Below, piece after piece: positions 1-4,986 of a stretch of 6,647 bases of DNA. A model generated the notes under the pieces. The model made no database searches. It saw nothing but the letters and a program-made list of their open reading frames with translations, and had not been told where the DNA came from. The position numbers and the translations under genes are program-made. This DNA comes from Phycisphaerae bacterium (GTDB lineage Bacteria; Planctomycetota; Phycisphaerae; UBA1845; Fen-1342). Position 1 is the first letter of the stretch. Each line of letters starts with the position of its first letter. Location: positions 1-6,647 of the forward strand of contig JAGVEP010000368.1 of NCBI GenBank assembly GCA_020058145.1. Direction: 5' to 3'.

Positions 1-1
1 C

Positions 2-772
2 GCGACCTGCGACGACGACGCGCTGCGGTTCATCGCCGAGCGGGCCGAGGGCGACGCCCGCCGGGCACTGACGGCCCTCGAAGTCGCTGTGCTGTCGCTC
101 CAGAAGGAGGCTGCGGGCGGGCCGCCGCACGTGACGCTGGAAATCGCGGCACAAGCGTTGCAACGTAAGGCGGTGGCGTACGACGCCGCGGGCGATACGC
201 ACTACGACGTGGCGTCTGCGCTGATCAAGAGTATGCGCGGCAGTGACCCGGACGCGGCGCTCTACTGGCTGGCACGGATGCTCGAAGGCGGGGAGGACCC
301 GCGTTTCATCGCCCGGCGAATCGCGATTTGTGCGTCGGAGGACGTGGGTAACGCCGATCCGCAGGCCGCGCTCCTAGCCGCGGCCGCGGTGCAGATCACG
401 GCCGTGGTCGGGCTGCCGGAGTGCGAGTACGCGCTGGCGCAGGCGGCGGTTTATATCGCGTGCGCCCCGAAATCGAACGCGGTGACGCTGGGGGTACACG
501 CGGCCCGCCAGGACGTGCGCGAAGGACTGCTTCTGCCCGTTCCGCTGCACTTGCGGGACGCCAGCTACCCCGGTTCCGCCCGGCTGGGCCGCGGCGCGGG
601 CTACCGCTATCCGCACGACTATCCGGGCGGGTGGGTGGCCCAGGACTACCTCGGCGCGGGCAAATCGTATTACAATCCCACCGACCGCGGAACGGAGCGG
701 CGGCTGGCCGAGACGCTCAGACGACTGCGTGCGGCTCGCACGGCCGGCCAGCCGGACGAACGGAAGAGTTGA
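2..772 (+). CDS. rarA: Replication-associated recombination protein A (RarA/MgsA), 5'-truncated by window edge
   Basis: RarA is a cytoplasmic AAA+ ATPase of the clamp-loader clade (MgsA in E. coli, Mgs1/WRNIP1 in eukaryotes) that acts at stalled replication forks. The reading frame is open from base 2 to the TGA at 770-772, giving 256 residues, against about 430-450 for the whole family, so the N-terminal Walker A/B half lies upstream of the window. Visible landmarks are the sensor-2 motif GDARRAL near residues 17-23, the family segment SALIKSMRGSDPDAALYWLA, then RIAICASEDVGNADPQAL-like and YPHDYPGGWVAQDYLG motifs. The last two belong to the C-terminal tetramerisation region of RarA. An internal GTG at 89 could open a shorter frame, but the homology continues upstream of it, so it is not the start. 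The gene ends 2 bases before the folate cyclo-ligase, suggesting co-transcription. Identification is by remembered family motifs and is strong. Confidence 0.95.
   Translation, partial: ATCDDDALRFIAERAEGDARRALTALEVAVLSLQKEAAGGPPHVTLEIAAQALQRKAVAYDAAGDTHYDVASALIKSMRGSDPDAALYWLARMLEGGEDPRFIARRIAICASEDVGNADPQAALLAAAAVQITAVVGLPECEYALAQAAVYIACAPKSNAVTLGVHAARQDVREGLLLPVPLHLRDASYPGSARLGRGAGYRYPHDYPGGWVAQDYLGAGKSYYNPTDRGTERRLAETLRRLRAARTAGQPDERKS
762..768 (+). promoter_or_regulatory. Ribosome binding site for the folate cyclo-ligase gene
   Basis: GGAAGAG lies inside the last codons of rarA and 6 bases before the GTG at 775. It supports GTG 775 as the start, rather than the far upstream in-frame ATG/GTG codons that would run inside rarA in another frame. 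A TTG at 769 overlapping the rarA stop is a poorer choice because it would leave no spacing after this site. Confidence 0.6.
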
Positions 773-774
773 CT

Positions 775-1344
775 GTGTCAAAGAAGGTCCTGCGTCAGCA
801 GGTGCGCGACATTCTGGCTGCGATCCCCCCCGAGCAGTTGCAGCATCGTAGCGCGCTGGCGTGCCAACTGCTCTGCGAGCAGGAAGAGTATCGCCGGGCG
901 CAGACCCTGATGATCTTCCTGTCCACGACTCACGAGGTCGACACGCAGCAACTCGCGCAGCGGGCCTGGGCCGACGGCAAAACCGTGCTCGCGCCGCGGG
1001 TGACGTGGGACCAGCGGCGGATGTTGCCGATCGAGATTCAGTCGTTGGGCAGTGACGTCGAGGAGGGCTACATGGGCATTCGGGAACCCGCCGAGGGGAT
1101 GCCGGTGCCGGTTTCCGAGTTGGACCTGGTGGTCGTGCCGGGGCTGGCCTTTGACGAGCAGGGTAACCGCCTGGGGCGCGGGCGCGGCTTCTACGACCGG
1201 TTCCTCGCACATCCCGACTTTCGTGGCACCGCCTGTGCGCTCGCCCTGGAGGAGCAGATCGTCTCGACCATTCCCCTCGGCCCCGGCGACGTGGCCGTGG
1301 ACATGCTCGTGACGGACGTACGTGTCAGGCGGTTTCCGCGCTAG
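775..1344 (+). CDS. 5-formyltetrahydrofolate cyclo-ligase (MTHFS)
   Basis: This cytoplasmic enzyme uses ATP to convert 5-formyltetrahydrofolate to 5,10-methenyltetrahydrofolate, returning a storage or inhibitory folate to one-carbon metabolism. The product is 189 residues, normal for the family (about 180-200). The N-terminus SKKVLRQQVR carries the usual basic substrate/ATP-binding start. GIREP (101-105) matches the conserved G-I-x-E-P motif. VPGLAFDEQGNRLGRGRGFYDRFL (121-144) is the family signature, with GRGRGFYD where many members have G(R/K)GGGYYD, a mild variant. The C-terminal Q-x-x-x-x-IP-x-x-x-x-D-x-x-V-D-x-x-V-T-D pattern (161-181) is also present. GTG 775 is chosen because of the Shine-Dalgarno 6 bases upstream and the fit to family length. 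The gene follows rarA by 2 bases, so translation is probably coupled. Names used for it elsewhere are ygfA and fau. I leave the symbol blank because usage varies. Confidence 0.93.
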   Translation: MSKKVLRQQVRDILAAIPPEQLQHRSALACQLLCEQEEYRRAQTLMIFLSTTHEVDTQQLAQRAWADGKTVLAPRVTWDQRRMLPIEIQSLGSDVEEGYMGIREPAEGMPVPVSELDLVVVPGLAFDEQGNRLGRGRGFYDRFLAHPDFRGTACALALEEQIVSTIPLGPGDVAVDMLVTDVRVRRFPR

Positions 1345-1385
1345 AGCATAGTATTTACAACAGACGCACAGCCCGGGCCAAGGCC

Positions 1386-1412
1386 GATTTTGGATTTTGG
1401 ATTTTGGATTGG
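1386..1412. repeat. Tandem 7-base repeat (GATTTTG, three copies plus a partial)
   Basis: GATTTTG occurs at 1386-1392, 1393-1399 and 1400-1406 without interruption, then decays into GATTGG at 1407. It lies in the 159-base spacer between the folate cyclo-ligase and nadB. The T-rich runs contrast with the GC-rich surroundings. Similar GATTTTG strings recur between genes in many planctomycete assemblies, as I recall them; no function is known to me. Confidence 0.85.
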
Positions 1413-1420
1413 AACCTCAC

Positions 1421-1492
1421 GCCCCTACGTGCCTTCGTGCCTCCGTGCCTCCGCCCCCTGGTGCCTTTGTGCCTCCGTCCCTTCGTGCCTCG
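1421..1492. repeat. Degenerate tandem 8-base repeat (consensus GTGCCTYC) before nadB
   Basis: Eight consecutive 8-base units run from 1429 to 1492: GTGCCTTC, GTGCCTCC, GTGCCTCC, GCCCCCTG, GTGCCTTT, GTGCCTCC, GTCCCTTC, GTGCCTCG. A ninth, weaker unit (GCCCCTAC) is at 1421-1428. The array ends 11 bases before the nadB ATG, so it takes the place where a promoter and Shine-Dalgarno would be expected. On the opposite strand it reads as GGCACGAAG-type units, a pattern that gives spurious arginine/histidine/glutamate-rich reading frames in many environmental genomes. Confidence 0.85.
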
Positions 1493-1503
1493 TGTGAGCA
1501 TCC

Positions 1504-3141
1504 ATGAGCAGCATTCTCGGCCGCCGGCGATATCTCACGAATTTTGAGCACCATCGGCTGCCGCATCTGTTCACGGATACGCTGGTGCTCGGCGCCGGTG
1601 TGGCCGGACTGCGGGCGGCCCTGGCCGCGGCCGAAGGCGGCGACGTGCTCGTCGTCACGAAGGAGGGTGTGGACCAGTCAGCAACCGCGTATGCTCAGGG
1701 CGGTATCGCCGCCGCGACCGGGCCAGATGACACCCCCGAACAGCACGCCCGCGACACGATCGAGGTCGCCTGCGGAATCGGGGATGAAGACGTGATTCGC
1801 GGCGTGGTCAACGCGGCCCCGGCCGCGATTGCCGCGCTCGAGCAGGACGGGGCACGCTTTGATCGCGAAGGACCGGACCTCGAGACCGGCCGCGAGGGCG
1901 GGCATTCGCAGCCGCGCATCATCCATGCCCATGACGCGACCGGGCGCGAGATTCTGCGGGTGCTGCTCCAGCGGGCGCGGGCCCACCCACGCCTGCGCAT
2001 CTTCCAGCAGTGCTTCGCCATTGACCTGTTGACGCTCGACGGGCAGGTCGTTGGGGCCGTCACGTACCACCCGAAATACGGGCACCAGATGTTCTGGGCG
2101 ACCACGACGATCCTGGCGACCGGCGGCGCGGGCCGCACCTACCGCGAAACTACGAACCCACCGATCGCCACCGGTGATGGCCAGGCGATGGCCTTTCGCG
2201 CCGGAGCCGTGCTCCGCGACCTGGAGATGATCCAGTTCCACCCGACGACGCTGTATGTGGCCGGCGCGGCCCGCGAACTCATCAGCGAGGCCGTCCGCGG
2301 CGAGGGGGCGCACCTGGTCAACCGCGCCGGGCAGCGCTTCATGGCCAACCACGACCCGCGCGGTGAATTGGCTCCACGCGATATCGTCAGCCGCGCGATC
2401 ACGGCCGAAATGCGTCGCGATCAGGCCCCGTGCGTATATCTCGATGCCCGTCATTTTGCCACGGGGCGGTTCGCCGAGCGCTTCCCGAACTTGTACCAGC
2501 TTTGCAGCGAGTTTGACATCCACCCGGAACGCGACCTGATCCCCGTGCGGCCCAGCGCACACTATACGGTCGGCGGCGTGGTCGCGGACGCGCGCGGCCA
2601 GACGAATTTGTCCAGTCTGCTGGCGTGCGGCGAGGTCGCTGCGACCGGTCTGCACGGGGCCAACCGCCTGGCCAGCAATTCGCTGCTCGAAGGGCTGGTC
2701 TGCGGGCAGCGTAGCGGGCAGTTCGCCGTCGAACGCACCGCGGCCAGCGAGCGCATCAACCGGCCGCTGCCCATCAGCCACCTGCTGCCGCACTCCGCGC
2801 GCACGGGTCTCGACCTGAACGACGTACTGAACAGCCTCAATAGCCTGATGTCGCGCAACGTCGGGGTCGAACGCACCGGCGACCGGCTGCGCGAGACGCT
2901 CGAGATCATCGAGTTCTGGTCACGCTACGTGATGGACAAGGTGTTCAACGACCCGCGGGCGTGGGAGACGCAGAACATGCTGACGGTTGCGTTCGCCATC
3001 GCGACCGGCGCGGCCACGCGCTGCGAATCCCGCGGCGTACACTTCCGGACCGATTTTCCCCAGACCAACGCGCGGTGGCAATGCCATATTGACCTGGTGC
3101 GGGCGGACGATGTGCTGCAGGTGTCCACCAGCGCCATATGA
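1504..3141 (+). CDS. nadB: L-aspartate oxidase (NadB)
   Basis: NadB is a cytoplasmic FAD enzyme that oxidises L-aspartate to iminoaspartate, which quinolinate synthase NadA condenses with dihydroxyacetone phosphate in de novo NAD synthesis. The product is 545 residues (E. coli 540). The FAD-binding GxGxxG is GAGVAG at 30-35. SATAYAQGGIAAA is at 59-71, EGGHS at 131-135 and ATGGAGRTY at 205-213. Substrate-site residues align with those of the E. coli enzyme with a +2 offset: H246 in FHPT, R292 in PRDIVSRAI, H353 in AHYTVGG and R388 in HGANRLASNSLLE. The last two motifs separate it from unrelated flavoproteins; fumarate reductase/succinate dehydrogenase flavoproteins are the nearest paralogues, but length, the EGGHS segment and the C-terminal SRGVHFRTDFP (509-519) favour NadB. 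ATG 1504 gives the usual short lead (RRYLTNF...RLPHLFTD) before the FAD motif, but no clear Shine-Dalgarno precedes it. nadA and nadC are not in the window. Confidence 0.97.
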   Translation: MSSILGRRRYLTNFEHHRLPHLFTDTLVLGAGVAGLRAALAAAEGGDVLVVTKEGVDQSATAYAQGGIAAATGPDDTPEQHARDTIEVACGIGDEDVIRGVVNAAPAAIAALEQDGARFDREGPDLETGREGGHSQPRIIHAHDATGREILRVLLQRARAHPRLRIFQQCFAIDLLTLDGQVVGAVTYHPKYGHQMFWATTTILATGGAGRTYRETTNPPIATGDGQAMAFRAGAVLRDLEMIQFHPTTLYVAGAARELISEAVRGEGAHLVNRAGQRFMANHDPRGELAPRDIVSRAITAEMRRDQAPCVYLDARHFATGRFAERFPNLYQLCSEFDIHPERDLIPVRPSAHYTVGGVVADARGQTNLSSLLACGEVAATGLHGANRLASNSLLEGLVCGQRSGQFAVERTAASERINRPLPISHLLPHSARTGLDLNDVLNSLNSLMSRNVGVERTGDRLRETLEIIEFWSRYVMDKVFNDPRAWETQNMLTVAFAIATGAATRCESRGVHFRTDFPQTNARWQCHIDLVRADDVLQVSTSAI

Positions 3142-3151
3142 CGCGGTTCGA

Positions 3152-3228
3152 CGTAGCGGCCGACGTCCTCGTCGGCCGTATGAGGCCAGAAGGCCATTGC
3201 CCGGCCGTGCAGGAACTCGGCCGCTACG
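3152..3228. repeat. 77-base palindromic element with 27-base terminal inverted repeats
   Basis: The outer 12 bases are perfect inverted copies: CGTAGCGGCCGA at 3152-3163 and TCGGCCGCTACG at 3217-3228. Extending inward, the arms 3152-3178 and 3202-3228 match at 22 of 27 positions. The left arm is itself a hairpin (see the entry at 3157-3178). The centre (3179-3201) contains GGCC twice. The element fills nearly all of the 103-base gap between the convergent genes nadB and the PEP-CTERM gene. CGCGGT occurs on both sides (3142-3147 and 3229-3234), though the left copy is 4 bases away from the arm, so a target duplication is doubtful. It resembles a REP-like or miniature inverted-repeat element. 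Confidence 0.75.
3157..3178. terminator. GC-rich hairpin between convergent genes, possible bidirectional terminator
   Basis: CGGCCGAC (3157-3164) pairs perfectly with GTCGGCCG (3171-3178) around a 6-base loop GTCCTC. It starts 15 bases after the nadB stop and lies downstream of the convergent PEP-CTERM gene as well. There is no T tract on either side, so a classical Rho-independent terminator is not shown. The stem competes with the larger 12 bp pairing of the surrounding 77-base element. Confidence 0.4.
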
Positions 3229-3244
3229 CGCGGTGCAAGCCGCT

Positions 3245-3967
3245 CTAACGTCGCCGTAACGCAACCACAGCCAGGGTCAGCAGCGCGAGCGCCGCCGGCT
3301 CAGGCGTGATCACAAAGGCGAGGTCCAGTGACTCGTAAGTATACGGGTCGCGGAGCTCGTGCCAGCCGCCAGAGTAGTAGAAAACCGCGTCGTCGTTCCA
3401 ATGGTCCTGCGAGGTCTTCCAGCCAAACTCCGGTCCCACCATCGTCGGTATCGTGTGAATCGCCAGCCAATAGATGGTGTCTTGCTCCTGCAAGAACGGC
3501 TCCCAGATGTTCTCGAAATTGATCTGGTAGTAATAGTCGTGGTCGTGCGGATTCACCGCTACTGGTGGCTGCGGATCGAACCAGCCCTGGTCTCCGGTAT
3601 ACGGCCCGCGCATGGTCCAGTCCTGCGGGTAGAAGTTGCGACTCCACAGAGGATCTGGCCAGGTGGGGTGACTGAAGTACGGCGGATCGGGGCCGGCCGG
3701 GACATCGGCGAAGATCTTCACAATGATGCCCGCAAACTGACCTTGATTGTCGCCCTTCCAGGAACCCCAGAAATGGATGTCGCTGACCGGACCGGTCCCG
3801 CTGCACCGCCAGTCATCGTACATAAAGTCCCGCGTCGTGTTCACGTCCCAACCGGTCGGATCGGGGAGTTGCGGGAAGTGCATCTTGTGCGGGTCGCCGA
3901 CGTTCCAATCGGCCGCCACGGGCGCCGCCAAGACACCAATCAAACAAAAAAGTACCAGGACTCGCAT
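3245..3967 (-). CDS. Secreted PEP-CTERM protein of unknown function
   Basis: The product is 240 residues. Residues 1-19 (MRVLVLFCLIGVLAAPVAA) form a signal peptide with a likely cleavage after VAA. The C-terminus has the PEP-CTERM sorting signal: PEP at 222-224, a hydrophobic stretch AALALLTLAVVAL (225-237) and a final RRR. In this system an exosortase cuts the tail and the protein is passed to the envelope or matrix; no exosortase gene is in the window. The body is rich in W, Y and D, with YDDWRCSGTGPVSDIHFWGSW at 50-70, DTIYWLAI at 163-170 and FGWKTSQDHWNDDAV at 181-195, which I recall as a recurrent planctomycete secreted-domain pattern of unknown function. ATG 3967 is chosen over the upstream in-frame ATG at 4039 because an AGGAGG sits 7 bases before it and it begins the signal peptide. 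The gene converges on nadB. Confidence 0.85.
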   Translation of the reverse strand: MRVLVLFCLIGVLAAPVAADWNVGDPHKMHFPQLPDPTGWDVNTTRDFMYDDWRCSGTGPVSDIHFWGSWKGDNQGQFAGIIVKIFADVPAGPDPPYFSHPTWPDPLWSRNFYPQDWTMRGPYTGDQGWFDPQPPVAVNPHDHDYYYQINFENIWEPFLQEQDTIYWLAIHTIPTMVGPEFGWKTSQDHWNDDAVFYYSGGWHELRDPYTYESLDLAFVITPEPAALALLTLAVVALRRR

Positions 3968-3974
3968 ACGAACT

Positions 3975-3980
3975 CCTCCT
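3975..3980 (-). promoter_or_regulatory. Strong Shine-Dalgarno for the PEP-CTERM gene
   Basis: On the - strand AGGAGG stands 7 bases before the ATG at 3967. It is the best ribosome binding site in the window and it decides the start of the PEP-CTERM gene, removing 24 codons from the longest possible reading frame. Confidence 0.8.
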
Positions 3981-4147
3981 GCGTGCTGTTCGGGACACAC
4001 GCTCCGGCAGGTCCCAACACGCATGACGCGCACGGGCACCCGCAGGGCCTATGGCCCGAGCATGCGGACGCTCCCGGGGCGAGCGGTACTCGAATTGCAG
4101 CGTAGGCCGGGGTGCAAGCCGGGATCTGCGAATGCGTCCCGGGGTCG

Positions 4148-4161
4148 GCGCCTTAAGGCGC
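4148..4161. repeat. Perfect 14-base palindrome
   Basis: GCGCCTTAAGGCGC is identical to its reverse complement. It is in the gene-free spacer, about 180 bases upstream of the PEP-CTERM start on the - strand and 300 bases upstream of the tRNA on the + strand. It could be an operator-like site or the tip of a larger repeat; nothing nearby decides between them. Confidence 0.6.
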
Positions 4162-4421
4162 TGGCCTCCGCAAACGTGAATGAGCCCCGCTGGTCGGACC
4201 GCCGACCGCGGGCCAAGACCTCATCCTCCTCATTGCACCTCCACAATAGATAAGATACCCGTTCGTTCACGCAAAGCAAGAAAAACCAACAAAAAAGGAG
4301 ACTGAACCGCCCGCGTAACCGGTTCCGGACACCTCGCCGCTGACACGCCACGGGGACGGAATCCCGCTGCGCTGAGGAACGCAGCCGGAAACTGCCTTGC
4401 ACGAGGACCCCTGGCGCGGGG

Positions 4422-4450
4422 TTCTGGCGTACGCTGCGGGTCGGTATCAT
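4422..4450 (+). promoter_or_regulatory. Possible promoter for the tRNA-Arg gene
   Basis: A -10-like TATCAT (4445-4450, five of six to TATAAT) lies 12 bases before the mature tRNA start. A poor -35 (TTCTGG, 4422-4427) is exactly 17 bases upstream of it. The distance would place transcription start near 4457. The -35 match is weak, so only the -10 is really suggestive. Confidence 0.3.
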
Positions 4451-4462
4451 GCTGACACTGCA

Positions 4463-4536
4463 GCGCCCGTAGCTCAGTAGGAAAGAGCGGCGGTTTCCTA
4501 AACCGCAGGTCGTAGGTTCGAGTCCTATCGGGCGCG
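4463..4536 (+). tRNA. tRNA-Arg, anticodon CCT
   Basis: The full cloverleaf folds by eye. The acceptor stem GCGCCCG/CGGGCGC has 7 pairs, with discriminator G at 4536. The D stem is GCTC/GAGC with loop AGTAGGAAA, which holds GG and an A in the position-20 region, an identity element for arginine in E. coli. The anticodon stem GCGGT/ACCGC has loop TTCCTAA, giving anticodon CCT (reads AGG codons). The variable loop is 5 bases. The T stem GTAGG/CCTAT (one G-T pair) has loop TTCGAGT. CCA is not encoded. The total is 74 bases. The antisense strand gives the reading frame GLEPTTCGLGNRRSFLLSYG, a translation artefact commonly deposited as protein. Confidence 0.96.
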
Positions 4537-4545
4537 TTACCGCCA

Positions 4546-4577
4546 CAGCCTCGCTGCGTCGCGCGGCTGCGCATTTT
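4546..4577 (+). terminator. Possible terminator after the tRNA
   Basis: CAGCC (4546-4550) pairs with GGCTG (4565-4569), followed after one mismatch by CGC/GCG around a 6-base loop. Four T residues come at 4574-4577, a few bases after the stem. It starts 10 bases past the tRNA end. The T run is short and displaced, so this is a modest candidate. Confidence 0.3.
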
Positions 4578-4614
4578 CCCATTGTTTCCAGGGGGTTTTG
4601 CGTGTCGCCCGCTG

Positions 4615-4725
4615 CGCCTGTCGCGCCGCCACCGCCACGTGCTCACTAAAGTGGTAATAGTCCAACCGAATGTGATCGCAGCCGCCGAACTGCGCCAACT
4701 GGTTCCGAATCCACGGCGCCCCATC
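4615..4725 (-). pseudogene. Transposase remnant (ISKra4/UPF0236-like core)
   Basis: On the - strand the frame reads DGAPWIRNQLAQFG followed by CDHIRLDYYHFSEHVAVAARQA. The D-G-A-x-W-I-x-N and L-D-x-Y-H-x-x-E-H pattern matches what I remember of the central catalytic region of ISKra4-type and UPF0236-type transposases, both acidic-residue (DDE-like) enzymes. Only about 37 residues remain of a protein that would normally be several hundred. Upstream (above 4728) the sequence changes into lower-GC repeats and meets a TAA at 4837-4839; downstream the similarity stops about 80 bases from the tRNA. The nominal 99-codon frame (GTG 4836 to the stop just past the tRNA end) is a chimera of repeat and remnant rather than a gene. 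The family assignment is from memory of motifs. Confidence 0.45.
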
Positions 4726-4727
4726 GA

Positions 4728-4754
4728 AATCGGATAAGGTGAATCGGATAAGGT
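4728..4754. repeat. 13-base direct repeat with 14-base period
   Basis: AATCGGATAAGGT is present at 4728-4740 and again at 4742-4754, separated by one G. It sits exactly where transposase-like coding sequence gives way to lower-GC DNA, so it marks a junction. It could be a slippage duplication or the first units of a dispersed intergenic repeat. Confidence 0.85.
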
Positions 4755-4791
4755 CAGGATGGTTCTTAATGACCAGGAAAATCATCCTGAC
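4753..4791. repeat. REP-like stem-loop, 9 bp perfect stem
   Basis: GTCAGGATG (4753-4761) is the exact reverse complement of CATCCTGAC (4783-4791). A G-T wobble and two T-A pairs extend the stem to 12, leaving a 15-base loop. It overlaps the end of the preceding direct repeat. The form (39 bases, imperfect palindrome, between genes) is that of extragenic palindromes; I see no T tract that would make it a terminator. Confidence 0.7.
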
Positions 4792-4956
4792 ACGAATGGC
4801 ATTAAGATAACCAATAAGTCCTTTCATCAGATACACTTACGGCGGTAGCGCGAATGCTGACTTTTGGCTTGGCTGGTGCGAGAGAGGCTTCGCGCACCAG
4901 ACTTAAGTGCGGTTGGCACAAATACTTAGTGGCTATCTAGATGCCATTCGGGACAG
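4787..4956. repeat. Imperfect 20-base inverted repeat bounding about 170 bases
   Basis: The arm at 4787-4806 and the reverse complement of 4937-4956 agree at 16 of 20 positions, including ten consecutive bases (CGAATGGCAT at 4793-4802 against ATGCCATTCG at 4941-4950). The enclosed DNA has no gene and contains a hairpin at 4873-4900. The right arm runs into a small palindromic string GGGACAGTCCC (4950-4960), a motif I recall from the ends of some insertion or REP-type elements. It may be a decayed miniature element. Confidence 0.5.
4873..4900. repeat. Stem-loop with 8 bp perfect stem, possible terminator for the - strand gene
   Basis: CTGGTGCG (4873-4880) pairs exactly with CGCACCAG (4893-4900). 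After one A-G mismatch, GAG/TTC adds up to three more pairs (one a wobble) around an AGGC loop. It lies about 87 bases past the stop of the - strand membrane-protein gene, so it could end that transcript, but no T run follows on that strand. It may equally be part of the surrounding element. Confidence 0.55.
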
Positions 4957-4960
4957 TCCC

Positions 4961-4980
4961 TAGTTTACCATAGTTTACCG
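4961..4980. repeat. Two tandem copies of TAGTTTACC
   Basis: TAGTTTACCA (4961-4970) is followed at once by TAGTTTACCG (4971-4980), differing in the last base. The pair directly follows GGGACAGTCCC and ends 6 bases before the stop codon of the membrane-protein gene. It is AT-rich against its surroundings and appears to be the outer edge of the repeat cluster. Confidence 0.8.
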
Positions 4981-4986
4981 CGAGGT

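Larger units (their letters stand above)
3981..4462. other. Gene-free spacer between the PEP-CTERM gene and the tRNA
   Basis: I see no convincing coding region on either strand. Reading frames that cross this stretch are either antisense to the PEP-CTERM gene or run through the tRNA in antisense. Structures visible are a hairpin CCGGGA/TCCCGG (4119-4124 with 4137-4142), a perfect 14-base palindrome at 4148-4161, and a small hairpin ACCCC/GGGGT at 4407-4422. The string GGTGCAAGCCG at 4111-4121 also occurs just after the 77-base palindrome (3232-3242), hinting that parts of this spacer belong to dispersed repeats. An A-rich, lower-GC patch lies at about 4243-4303. A promoter for the PEP-CTERM gene should lie near 3985-4060 on the - strand, but I cannot pick it out. 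Confidence 0.6.

Noticed and set aside
421..774. Long + strand extension upstream of the folate cyclo-ligase in the same frame
   Set aside because: It overlaps the rarA coding sequence in another frame, is arginine-rich out-of-frame translation, and would make the enzyme about 118 residues too long. GTG 775 has a fitting Shine-Dalgarno.
1386..1492. CRISPR array
   Set aside because: The units are 7 and 8 bases in direct tandem with no spacers, and no cas genes are near.
1678..2793. 371-codon reading frame on the - strand inside nadB
   Set aside because: It is fully antisense to a clearly identified gene, without start signals or recognisable motifs; long antisense frames are expected in GC-rich genes.
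3359..4105. 248-codon + strand reading frame
   Set aside because: It is antisense to the PEP-CTERM gene, which has a signal peptide, sorting tail and strong Shine-Dalgarno; the + strand product has none.
4165..4245. Small - strand reading frame of about 26 codons starting near 4242 after a GGAGGT
   Set aside because: The spacing from GGAGGT to the ATG is only 3 bases, and the arginine/proline-rich product ends inside the 14-base palindrome, with no sign of a real peptide gene.
4049..4582. 177-codon reading frame on the - strand containing GLEPTTCGLGNRRSFLLSYG
   Set aside because: That segment is the antisense translation of the tRNA-Arg gene, a familiar false protein in databases. The rest runs through repeats with no protein-like features.
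4463..4986. tRNA-Arg as attachment site of an integrated element
   Set aside because: I looked for a second copy of the tRNA 3' end downstream and saw none, and no integrase gene is present. A flank beyond the window cannot be excluded.
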